Shown here: positions 1-7,151 of the stretch, piece by piece
Numbering within the stretch: position 1 is the first letter of the stretch
How the letters are laid out: each line of letters starts with the position of its first letter
Assembly (NCBI RefSeq): GCF_003003125.1
Contig: NZ_PVTZ01000006.1
Location: forward strand, 62,001 to 126,000
Reading direction: 5' to 3'
DNA length: 64,000 nucleotides
Source: Laceyella sediminis
GTDB taxonomy: Bacteria > Bacillota > Bacilli > Thermoactinomycetales > Thermoactinomycetaceae
Position numbers and translations under genes: made by a program
Notes under the pieces: model-generated
What the model saw: the letters and a program-made list of their open reading frames with translations, nothing else
Database searches by the model: none
Told to the model about the DNA's origin: nothing

Positions 1-430
1 TTGACTGTCTTTGTAAATCCTTTGTATCTATAGCACCCATGAATTGAAAAGGTCCAACATAATATACGTTTTTCCCTTCATCAAGCATTTTTTTGATATC
101 CGTTGTATAGGAAGGATCATTCCCAAATTCAATAACTGGACCACGATCAGTAGAATCGGCTACAACCATATTACCTAATTCTTTCCCATTTTGTTCAGCT
201 ACTATATAATAGGCTACACGATTTCCTTCAAAGTCGTATAAATCTGTTAAGATCTCTAATTTTGCTCCTTGCCATTCGTTTCGCATTTTTAAAAAGTTTT
301 TACTAGCTTTCAGAGCATCTTTTCTACTGATTTCTTTTGCAATATTCGTATCAGCATATCCTTGATTAACGAAAAAAGATTGAGCAACAATAAGAGATAA
401 TGCAAAAACAACAAACATAATTTTTTTCAT
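1..430 (-). CDS. Secreted protein, partial (stop lies outside the window)
   Basis: The reading frame starts at the ATG at 430 behind an AAGGAGGGG ribosome binding site and runs off the left edge, giving about 143 residues. Residues 1-25 form a typical signal peptide (KK, a hydrophobic stretch, then ...NQGYA). The mature part has alternating aromatic and charged segments such as VAYYIVAEQNGKELG and a YYVGPFQFMG stretch. This faintly recalls the propeptide or inhibitor-like domains of secreted C10-type peptidases, but I cannot assign a family. Base composition is clearly more AT-rich than the rest of the window, so recent acquisition is possible. The visible facts are the signal peptide and the ribosome binding site; any function is a guess. 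Confidence 0.75.
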   Translation of the reverse strand, partial: MKKIMFVVFALSLIVAQSFFVNQGYADTNIAKEISRKDALKASKNFLKMRNEWQGAKLEILTDLYDFEGNRVAYYIVAEQNGKELGNMVVADSTDRGPVIEFGNDPSYTTDIKKMLDEGKNVYYVGPFQFMGAIDTKDLQRQS

Positions 431-771
431 AATCGACCCCTCCTTTATGTATTTTAAACACTTAATTATTATATTTCTATATAATTATAATAATAGATAA
501 AATAAAGCAATATAAAATCATTAAGTTAATTTGCTGTATAAAGAAAATGCCATATCCCTACTGCGATGAAAGACAAGGACTAATCAACGCCCCAATCTCT
601 TAAATGTAATCCGCATTTCATCCATTCCTTTCTGACGATTCGCTACTAAATATGCTCTGATTTGATCTGCAAGCCGGTGTATTCTACGCACCGCTAAAAC
701 CACACATTTCACTCGCTTGGCTGTCATATGAGAAAACATTCTGTCATTTAGCACCATCATCTGCATGGCTA

Positions 772-927
772 ATGTCTCATTGCGCAGTCAAATCAATCCC
801 ATGTCGTGTCCATCGGCAACATCGCGACGCATTCACTGTAAAAACCGCAAAGCATACGGCCATTCGCTGGTATCAAAAACTTGGATTTGATAAAACAGGT
901 GTGTTTGACGAAGTGATCTTCTCTTAA
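772..927 (+). pseudogene. Remnant of a GNAT-type acetyltransferase (C-terminal piece)
   Basis: A 51-codon frame ends in AIRWYQKLGFDKTGVFDE, which matches the conserved C-terminal A..WY.KLGF..TG element of GNAT acetyltransferases. The preceding 25 residues (Cys/His/Arg-rich) do not resemble a GNAT fold and there is no ribosome binding site, so this is probably the tail of a degraded gene. No other part of the domain was found upstream. Confidence 0.4.
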
Positions 928-961
928 AAAACATCTTCACCATGGTATCAAAAATTTTTTA

Positions 962-990
962 TTGACAGACACAATCCTCTCTCATATAAT
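962..990 (+). promoter_or_regulatory. Consensus sigma-A promoter of the T-box/permease transcript
   Basis: TTGACA at 962-967 and TATAAT at 985-990 are separated by exactly 17 bases, a perfect match to the housekeeping promoter. It lies about 45 bases upstream of Stem I of the T-box leader, so initiation near 997 would include the whole regulatory leader. A consensus promoter fits a system controlled mainly by termination. Confidence 0.85.
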
Positions 991-1267
991 TCTATCTAAA
1001 TTAAAAATCAAAATAGCATTTCATTTTCACATGCAATGAAGAGGTTAAGTAAACAAAACAACTTCGTCAACAGAGAACGGCCCCATGGCTGAAAGGGCTG
1101 TACGATCGTTTTGTTGAAATTTCGCCTCGGAGCTTCGCGTTTGAACGGGAACTTATCCCCAGTAAAATGCGACGAATGGCCATCGTTATCAGGCTGAGTC
1201 TCTTCAGACTAGTTGAGTCCGCCTGCCGTGAGGTAGACGGAGAAGCTGAGTGGTACCGCGAACCTGT

Positions 1268-1319
1268 CGCCTCAGCGATCATAGGGAAATCCCTTCCCCT
1301 TGATCGTTGAGGCGTTTTT
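1268..1319 (+). terminator. First T-box terminator
   Basis: CGCCTCA-CGATCA pairs with TGATCG-TGAGGCG and is followed by TTTTT. Its 5' arm contains CTCAGC, which alternatively pairs with GCTGAG in antiterminator 1. Confidence 0.85.
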
Positions 1320-1392
1320 GCGTTTGGCGGTGCTGTGAGACGAGTGAGTCCATTTTCCGTGAGGAAGTGGAAGAGCTGAGTGGTACCGCGGT

Positions 1393-1445
1393 CCCCCCGC
1401 CTCAGCAATCAGACGTGTTACGCCTGGTTGCCGGGCGGGGGGTTT
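1393..1445 (+). terminator. Second T-box terminator
   Basis: CCCCCCGCC pairs with GGCGGGGGG and CAATCAG with CTGGTTG, giving a very stable hairpin. The following T tract is short (TTTCCATTTT). The hairpin ends about 18 bases before the permease ribosome binding site. Confidence 0.75.
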
Positions 1446-1478
1446 CCATTTTACATGAAAACGGGAGGGTTGAAATCG

Positions 1479-2849
1479 ATGGACAGCCATAACAATCAAT
1501 TGCGCAGAGGATTGGATGAGCGACACATGCATATGATCGCTTTGGGCGGAGCAATCGGCACAGGCTTGTTTTACGGTTCTGCCACCACCATCCAAATGAC
1601 GGGCCCGGCGATTACCTTAGCCTATCTCATCGCCGGAGTCGTCATTTTCTTCATCATGCGCGCCTTGGGTGAAATGACTTTGGCAGAACCCGTCTCTGGC
1701 TCTATTAGCCATTACGCTGGACGATACATCGGACCGTTCGCTGGATTCTTAGCAGGATGGACTTATTGGTTTATGTGGATTATTGTCGGCATGGCCGAAC
1801 TGACAGCGATCGGCACCTATTTCCAGTATTGGTTTCCCAGCGTGCCGCAATGGGTTCCCGCACTCATCGCTCTGGTGCTAATGACGCTGGTCAACTTGTT
1901 ACACGTGAAAGCATTTGGGGAGCTTGAATTCTGGTTCGCTTCCATCAAAGTGTTCGCCATTCTGGCCATGATGGGAGGAGGATTGTTCCTTATTTTCGGA
2001 CCGATCGAGCATGGGTCCACTTCAACTGGAGTAGACAATCTGTTTGCCCATAGCGGTTTCATGCCGCACGGCTGGAAAGGCTTCCTGCTATCCATGGTGT
2101 TGGTGTTCTTCTCGTTCGGCGGGGTAGAACTGGTGGGCATGACAGCCGGAGAAGCGAAAAACCCGCGCAAAAGCATTCCTGCCGCGGTGAATAAAGTGAT
2201 CTGGCGCATCTTGATTTTTTACGTCGGCGCCCTAACAATCATGTTGATGCTCTATCCCTGGAATGAAATCGGCACAAAAGGCAGCCCATTCGTCATGATT
2301 TTTGATCAAATCGGCATCCCTGCCACTGCCACCATCCTCAACATCGTCGTCATTACCGCCGCTTTGTCGGCTTTTAATAGCGGCTTGTTCAGCACTGGTC
2401 GGATGTTATACCACTTGGGATTGGAAGGCCAAGCCCCTCGCATATTCACCAAGTTGAACAAAGCCCATGCACCGCAACGGGGCATCCTATTTTCTTCCCT
2501 GCTCTTATCCGTTGCAGTGGTACTGAACTACCTTGTTCCAGAAAAAGTCTTTCTGTATATCTCATCTGTAGCGACGGTTGCCGTGATCACCAGCTGGGCA
2601 TTGATCTTGCTCGCCCACTTGCGCTTTCGCAAAGTGAACCGTACGACCGCATTCAACATGCCATTTTATCCTTATTCTTCTTATTTTGCTTTAGCTTTTC
2701 TGGGGATTGTGGTCATCCTAATGGCTTATGTCGATTCGACAGCGATCGCCCTCATCGTGGCCCCAGTTTGGTATCTATTGGTATTTGTCAGCTACCACGT
2801 GCGACAACGAATCGCGACAAAGCGGGAAAAGCCAGCCGCAACCTCATAA
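1479..2849 (+). CDS. Amino acid permease, AAT family (AroP/PheP-like)
   Basis: This 456-residue polytopic membrane protein imports an amino acid, probably with proton symport as in its family. The N-terminus (RRGLDERHMHMIALGGAIGTGLF) and the GELEFWFASIKV segment match the AroP/PheP/GabP group of the APC superfamily, and about 12 membrane helices are visible. The ATG at 1479 is chosen because GGGAGGG lies 9 bases upstream; frames beginning further upstream would enter the T-box terminator. The phenylalanine specifier of the leader and the AroP/PheP resemblance agree, so phenylalanine or general aromatic uptake is the best inference. Expression should rise when tRNA-Phe is uncharged. Confidence 0.9.
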   Translation: MDSHNNQLRRGLDERHMHMIALGGAIGTGLFYGSATTIQMTGPAITLAYLIAGVVIFFIMRALGEMTLAEPVSGSISHYAGRYIGPFAGFLAGWTYWFMWIIVGMAELTAIGTYFQYWFPSVPQWVPALIALVLMTLVNLLHVKAFGELEFWFASIKVFAILAMMGGGLFLIFGPIEHGSTSTGVDNLFAHSGFMPHGWKGFLLSMVLVFFSFGGVELVGMTAGEAKNPRKSIPAAVNKVIWRILIFYVGALTIMLMLYPWNEIGTKGSPFVMIFDQIGIPATATILNIVVITAALSAFNSGLFSTGRMLYHLGLEGQAPRIFTKLNKAHAPQRGILFSSLLLSVAVVLNYLVPEKVFLYISSVATVAVITSWALILLAHLRFRKVNRTTAFNMPFYPYSSYFALAFLGIVVILMAYVDSTAIALIVAPVWYLLVFVSYHVRQRIATKREKPAATS

Positions 2850-2856
2850 AGGCACA

Positions 2857-2896
2857 AAAACCTCCGCTTGGTGATCTGCCATCTAGCGGAGGTTTT
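2857..2896. terminator. Bidirectional terminator between permease and hydrolase
   Basis: AAAACCTCCGCT pairs perfectly with AGCGGAGGTTTT, with A tracts on one side and T tracts on the other. It serves the permease on the plus strand and the converging hydrolase gene on the minus strand. Confidence 0.85.
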
Positions 2897-2910
2897 CACA
2901 TGCCGATTTT

Positions 2911-3861
2911 TCACATTTCGCTATGCCCAGATGTACGGGCTACCCGGGTGTCCAACCAAGCGAGAATATCCCGGTACACTTCTTCTTTGTTCGTTTCGTT
3001 TAACATCTCATGCCGCCCGTCCGGATACAATTTCAGCACCACGTCTTTGATGCCGATCTGCTTGAATTGCTGATAGGTTTTGCGCACCCCTTTTCCGTTT
3101 TGGCCAACTGGGTCCTTGTCTCCTGACAGCAGAAAAATGGGCAGTTCGTTGGGAATGCGTGCCAATCCCTCTACTTCGTCCATTTGTTTGATCCCTGTCA
3201 GCAAATCGCAAAAGAAATTGGCGGTGGGAACCTCCCCGCACAGCGGATCTTGCACATACTTGTCCACTTCCTGCGGGTCGCGGCTCAACCAATCAAACGG
3301 TGTGCGAGCGGGTCGAAACGGCTTATTGAAATTGCCGAAAGAAAGCGCGTTCATCAGCACACTTCTAGCCCTTTTCCCCCTGAGCCGACATTCGATTTTG
3401 GCGATAAGAATGCCCAACGAACTCATCACCCTCCGACCTGCCCCCGTGCCGGACAAGATCAGCCCAGCCAGCTCCTCCCCATGCTGTTGGATGTAGGTTC
3501 GCGAAAGAAATGAGCCCATGCTGTGGCCAAATAAAAACAGAGGGAGATTGGGAACTTCGTCCTTGATTAACTTGGTTAAACGGTACATGTCGTCAACTGC
3601 AAGCTCCCAGCCATTCTCATCGGCAAAATGCCCCAAGACTTCGCAACTCCCCGCCGATTTCCCTAGACCGCGGTGATCGTTGGCATAGACATGATATCCA
3701 GCCTCGGTCAATACCGCAGCAAAGTCGGCATATCGCCCTGAATGCTCCGCCATCCCATGGGCGATCTGGACAATTCCTTTCGCCTTGGGCCCACTCATCC
3801 ATTTGTTCACATGGATTTTTACACCATCTGACGAAGGAAATGTAAATGAAACCGGCTTCAT
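2911..3861 (-). CDS. Alpha/beta hydrolase, monoacylglycerol lipase / serine aminopeptidase S33 type
   Basis: The 316-residue protein has the Hydrolase_4 layout. An oxyanion strand with HGMAEHSGRY lies near residue 35-44, the nucleophile elbow GHSMGS puts the catalytic serine near residue 114, an SGDKDPVG acid loop follows, and the catalytic histidine lies in GRHEMLNE near the C-terminus. Family members hydrolyse monoacylglycerols, lysophospholipids or small esters. There is no signal peptide, so it should be cytoplasmic. It is a single gene facing the permease across a shared terminator. Family is certain, substrate is not. Confidence 0.9.
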   Translation of the reverse strand: MKPVSFTFPSSDGVKIHVNKWMSGPKAKGIVQIAHGMAEHSGRYADFAAVLTEAGYHVYANDHRGLGKSAGSCEVLGHFADENGWELAVDDMYRLTKLIKDEVPNLPLFLFGHSMGSFLSRTYIQQHGEELAGLILSGTGAGRRVMSSLGILIAKIECRLRGKRARSVLMNALSFGNFNKPFRPARTPFDWLSRDPQEVDKYVQDPLCGEVPTANFFCDLLTGIKQMDEVEGLARIPNELPIFLLSGDKDPVGQNGKGVRKTYQQFKQIGIKDVVLKLYPDGRHEMLNETNKEEVYRDILAWLDTRVARTSGHSEM

Positions 3862-4054
3862 CTTCTCAGAACCTTTCTTTGCGGTTACATGTAGTATTAG
3901 TTATTACTCTTTTAACATAGCAAGTATTAGAAAAGTTGTGTAGAACCTTTGCGAGAAACACTGGAAATCTTCTTTCTTTGCGCACAAATTGGTCATATTT
4001 ACTGCGGCATGCACCCTCTCCTTTTTCTTTTAAAAACATATCTATATATCAATG

Positions 4055-4088
4055 GTAGATTTGATCGAAACCAACCGATCAAATCTAC
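4055..4088. repeat. Perfect 13-bp inverted repeat upstream of the His-rich gene
   Basis: GTAGATTTGATCG (4055-4067) and CGATCAAATCTAC (4076-4088) are perfect complements separated by 8 bases. The repeat ends about 20 bases before the ribosome binding site of the gene at 4119. There is no following T tract, so it is either an operator or an mRNA 5' stabilising hairpin. Confidence 0.7.
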
Positions 4089-4118
4089 TAAATACCATAT
4101 TCAAAAGGAGAGATTTGC

Positions 4119-4349
4119 ATGTTCGACGCTCACTTTTTCTGCTGGGAAGACCATCACCACAAAAAGAAGCATTCCCGCAAGAAGAATGTCAATGTCAATG
4201 TGAACAAAAACAAAAACAAAAACTCCAACAAAAACAACATCTACATTGACATCGACATCGATCTCCACAAAAAAGGCAAGAAAAAACATCACCACAAAAA
4301 ACACGACCATCACAAAAAGCACCACCACCATCATCACTACGGCTATTAA
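4119..4349 (+). CDS. His/Lys/Asn-rich low-complexity protein, probable spore coat or metal-binding protein
   Basis: The 76-residue product is almost entirely low-complexity: Lys/His clusters, alternating Asn-Val and Asn-Lys runs, an Ile-Asp run, and a C-terminal tract of six His followed by YGY. AAAGGAG lies about 8 bases before the ATG, and a strong terminator follows. The composition recalls the short basic coat proteins CotC/CotU and CotG of Bacillus, which are Lys/Tyr/His-rich and cross-linked on the spore surface. The gene sits directly upstream of the germination receptor operon. The His runs could also bind metal. No sequence homology to a named family can be claimed. Confidence 0.7.
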   Translation: MFDAHFFCWEDHHHKKKHSRKKNVNVNVNKNKNKNSNKNNIYIDIDIDLHKKGKKKHHHKKHDHHKKHHHHHHYGY

Positions 4350-4365
4350 GCCGGTTCCGTAAGAC

Positions 4366-4401
4366 AGCCACCTCACTCTGGCTCGAGTGAGGTGGCTTTT
4401 T
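4366..4401 (+). terminator. Rho-independent terminator after the His-rich gene
   Basis: AGCCACCTCACT pairs with AGTGAGGTGGCT, followed by TTTTT. Confidence 0.9.
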
Positions 4402-4536
4402 CATCACACTCAAAGTTTCCTTGTGTACAAGCCGTTTGCCCATTGTTTCTAGCAAGACATTCATAATAAGCCGGACAAAAACAAAGACTATGCTTCATAG
4501 GAACATTTCGCGCATGGCGGATAGAGGTGAATGAGG

Positions 4537-6051
4537 ATGTTTTTTCGAGTCGGAAAAACAAAACAGCGCAGACAAAAACAGGATGTTAAGTCAATTGAAA
4601 CTTCTGTCTCCACCAAACTGGCTGAGAATGTGGAAGCCTTGAATCAGCGATTTGCTTCTTCCCCCGACTTAATCATCAAGGAGTTGCAAAATAGCTCTGG
4701 ACAGAAAGCAGCTCTTGTATACTTAGAAAATCTAGTCGACAAAACGGCCATCAATGACCAAATCTTGCGCCCCTTGATGATCGAAAATACAGCGTTTGAC
4801 CCCGCCAGCATTCCTATTCACAAAACATCGACTACACGCGCCATGGACCAAATCGAATCATCCATCTTCATAGGGAAAAGCGTGTTGTTGGTGGATGGGC
4901 AACCGTGGGCGATCATATTTAACACACAAGGATGGCCGCAACGGTCCATCAAAGAACCTCAAATAGAATCGACGCTCAAAGGCGGACACCAGGGTCTGGT
5001 GGAAACAGTGGGGCTAAATATCGCCTTGATCCGGCGTTACTTGCCCCACCGAGAGTTAATGTTAACAAAAACCCTCGTCGGGGAGCGGAGCCAAACAACC
5101 GTGTTCCTCCTCTATTTGCGTGACATTTGCCAACCAGAACTGGTGAAGGAATTGGAAAACCGGATCGATCGCATCAAAATTGATGCGCTGATTAACGCCG
5201 GGGAACTGGAGGAGTATTTGGAGGACCATTGGTTTACCGTTTTTCCCCAGTTTATGCAGACAGAGCGGCCGGACACGATTGTCTCTCAGTTGCTGCAAGG
5301 GCGCATCGTCCTCATCGTCGACAACTCCCCCGTGGCGCTGGTGGGTCCGATGAACTTCACCTCTTTCTTCCAAAACGTGGACGATTACAGTTTACGTTGG
5401 ATATTGGCTTCTTTCTTGCGTTTCATGCGTTTTTTCGCTTTCCTCATCGCTATCAGTTTACCGGCGTTTTATATCGCTACCATCTCTTTTAACTATGAAA
5501 TCTTGCCAATCGACTTGATGATCTCCATCGGCATGTCCAGGGAAAGGGTTCCATTTCCTCCTTTGTTGGAAGCATTCATCATGGAAGTGACCATTGAAAT
5601 GATCCGGGAAGCTGGTGTGCGACTTCCATCACCAATCGGGCAAACCATCGGGGTGGTCGGGGGGATCGTCATCGGGCAGGCGGCGGTCCAAGCCGGTATT
5701 GTGAGCAACGTCATGGTGATTGTCGTGGCATTGACAGCGATCTCTTCCTATATCATCCCTAACTATGACATGGCTTCGGCAATCCGCCTGATCCGCTTCC
5801 CACTGATGATCATCGCTTCGATGTTCGGAATGGTGGGTATTGCCATTGGGATGATGATTCTTTCCATCCACATTGTAACGACCACTTCGTTGGGATACCC
5901 TTATGGTAGCCCGATCGCTCCCATCCGTCTTCCCGATTGGAAAGATACTTGGTACAGATTACCCTTGTGGAAAATGGATAAACGCCCGATCTCGGCCGAT
6001 CCCCGGCAAAGCATGAGACAAGGCCACAGCAGAAAGAGTGGGAAGAACTGA
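4537..6051 (+). CDS. Spore germination receptor A subunit (GerA/GerKA family)
   Basis: The GerAA/GerKA protein is the largest subunit of a nutrient germinant receptor in the spore inner membrane. The roughly 504 residues contain the soluble N-terminal half (with the ELVKELENRIDRIKID helix region) and a C-terminal membrane half with about five helices (ALVGPMNFTSFFQ, PSPIGQTIGVVGGIVIG, IPNYDMASAIRLIRFP), all hallmarks of the family. The ATG at 4537 is preferred to the in-frame ATG at 4531 because GAGGTG needs about 7 bases of spacing. The stop overlaps the next start (TGATG), so A and B subunits are translationally coupled. The germinant cannot be read from the sequence. Confidence 0.94.
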   Translation: MFFRVGKTKQRRQKQDVKSIETSVSTKLAENVEALNQRFASSPDLIIKELQNSSGQKAALVYLENLVDKTAINDQILRPLMIENTAFDPASIPIHKTSTTRAMDQIESSIFIGKSVLLVDGQPWAIIFNTQGWPQRSIKEPQIESTLKGGHQGLVETVGLNIALIRRYLPHRELMLTKTLVGERSQTTVFLLYLRDICQPELVKELENRIDRIKIDALINAGELEEYLEDHWFTVFPQFMQTERPDTIVSQLLQGRIVLIVDNSPVALVGPMNFTSFFQNVDDYSLRWILASFLRFMRFFAFLIAISLPAFYIATISFNYEILPIDLMISIGMSRERVPFPPLLEAFIMEVTIEMIREAGVRLPSPIGQTIGVVGGIVIGQAAVQAGIVSNVMVIVVALTAISSYIIPNYDMASAIRLIRFPLMIIASMFGMVGIAIGMMILSIHIVTTTSLGYPYGSPIAPIRLPDWKDTWYRLPLWKMDKRPISADPRQSMRQGHSRKSGKN

Positions 6052-7151
6052 TGGAAATGCCGGAAAAGGGACGATTGTCACTAAGCCAATTTACATTCAC
6101 CATCTATAAAACGCAAGTTGGGATCGCCGTATTGTCGATTGCGCGCGAGGTGGGGCAATACGCAGGCAGGGACAGCTGGATTTCCATCCTTATCGGTTGG
6201 CTCATCACCATGGTCTTCAGCCTGTTGATCATTAACATAATGAAAAAACATCCCGACAAAACCTTGTTTGACATCTTGCCCATCTATTTCGGGAAATGGT
6301 TGGGCGGCGCCTTCACCCTCGTTTGGGCGGCGTATGGCTTGTACGCTTCTTTCTCTACATTTTACGCCACCCTGTTCCTGATCCAGGTGTGGATTTTGCC
6401 AAACACCCCCACCTTTTCGTTGTATGTGCTTTTTCTGATCCCTGTGTACATGCTGTGCCGGCACGGTATCATCGCCATCGGCCACTACTCTGACTTTGTT
6501 TACTTGTTCTGCTCATGGATGCCGATGTTGCTCCTGTTTTCAGTTCATGATGCGCACTGGCTCAATCTCTTGCCCATTGCCGCAGAAGGATGGCTTCCGA
6601 TTATCACCGGAGTCCAATCGACACTTCCCCCCTTTCTCGGATTTGAGATGGCTTTCATCCTGTATCCTTACTTGCAGGAGAAAAAAAAGGCCACGAAAGG
6701 CGTTTTGATCGCCAGCACCTTGTCGATGATGGTGTACTTGCTTGTGATCATCTTGGCAAACATTATCTTCAGCGACAAAGAAATACAAACGTGGATTTGG
6801 CCAACTCTGGCCTTGCTCAAACCGATCCAGTTCGCCTTTTTGGAGAGATTGGAAATCCTATTCCTCTCTTTTTACACGATCATTCAGTTGATGACCGTCA
6901 TTCCTTATCTATATTTGGCATTGCGCGGATTGACGCAGCTGACGCGCAAGTCGGCATACCATCCTCTGTTACTCTTCATGGTGGCGGCCATCGCGGTCAG
7001 TTCCCTTTTTGTGGACATGACCAATGAAAGGATCGAACGATTTCTGGATTGGCTTTCCCATGCCGGATTGGTTATGGCGTTCGGTTTTGTCGCGTTTTTG
7101 TGGACGGTCAGCCAACTGCGGCATCTGATCCAAAGGAGGAGAGCGATGTGA
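6051..7151 (+). CDS. Spore germination receptor B subunit (GerAB/GerKB, APC-like permease)
   Basis: The 366-residue protein has about ten membrane helices and belongs to the GerAB family of amino acid permease-like proteins, in which the germinant is thought to bind. Recognisable parts are the N-terminal LSQFTFTIYKTQVGIAVLSI segment and the GFEMAFILYPYLQEKKK loop. It starts one base inside the stop codon of the A subunit gene and its own stop overlaps the GTG of the C subunit gene (GTGA), so all three genes form one coupled operon. Expression in the forespore is expected from the family; no forespore promoter was confidently identified. Confidence 0.93.
   Translation: MEMPEKGRLSLSQFTFTIYKTQVGIAVLSIAREVGQYAGRDSWISILIGWLITMVFSLLIINIMKKHPDKTLFDILPIYFGKWLGGAFTLVWAAYGLYASFSTFYATLFLIQVWILPNTPTFSLYVLFLIPVYMLCRHGIIAIGHYSDFVYLFCSWMPMLLLFSVHDAHWLNLLPIAAEGWLPIITGVQSTLPPFLGFEMAFILYPYLQEKKKATKGVLIASTLSMMVYLLVIILANIIFSDKEIQTWIWPTLALLKPIQFAFLERLEILFLSFYTIIQLMTVIPYLYLALRGLTQLTRKSAYHPLLLFMVAAIAVSSLFVDMTNERIERFLDWLSHAGLVMAFGFVAFLWTVSQLRHLIQRRRAM

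Larger units (their letters stand above)
1036..1445 (+). promoter_or_regulatory. T-box leader with one Stem I and two antiterminator/terminator modules; probable tRNA-Phe specifier
   Basis: Stem I is formed by GAAGAGG (1038-1044) with CCTC and CTTC (1125-1136). It carries an AGTA motif (1048-1051), an AGAGA bulge and a GGCTGAAAG apical loop. The 3' side of the specifier loop reads GAAATTTCG, placing UUC (1121-1123) or UUU (1120-1122) at the specifier position; both are phenylalanine codons. Two T-box sequences TGGTACCGCG occur at 1251-1260 and 1381-1390, each inside a GCTGAG/CTCAGC antiterminator helix and each preceded by a Stem III hairpin. Each is followed by its own terminator (1268-1319 and 1393-1445). 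There is no room for a second Stem I between the modules. The specifier reading is inferred from alignment to the known T-box layout. Confidence 0.93.

Noticed and set aside
584-766. 60-codon minus-strand frame
   Set aside because: No ribosome binding site, no recognisable domain, and it lies in decayed DNA next to a GNAT remnant.
1067-1595. Two minus-strand frames of 107 and 113 codons over the T-box leader
   Set aside because: Both lie across the paired structures of a well-formed T-box and encode repeated segments that simply mirror the duplicated RNA modules.
4180-4345. Short direct repeats (AAC/AAA and CAC runs) suggestive of a repeat array
   Set aside because: They are codon repeats of the low-complexity protein; no uniform repeat-spacer pattern as in CRISPR is present here or elsewhere in the window.
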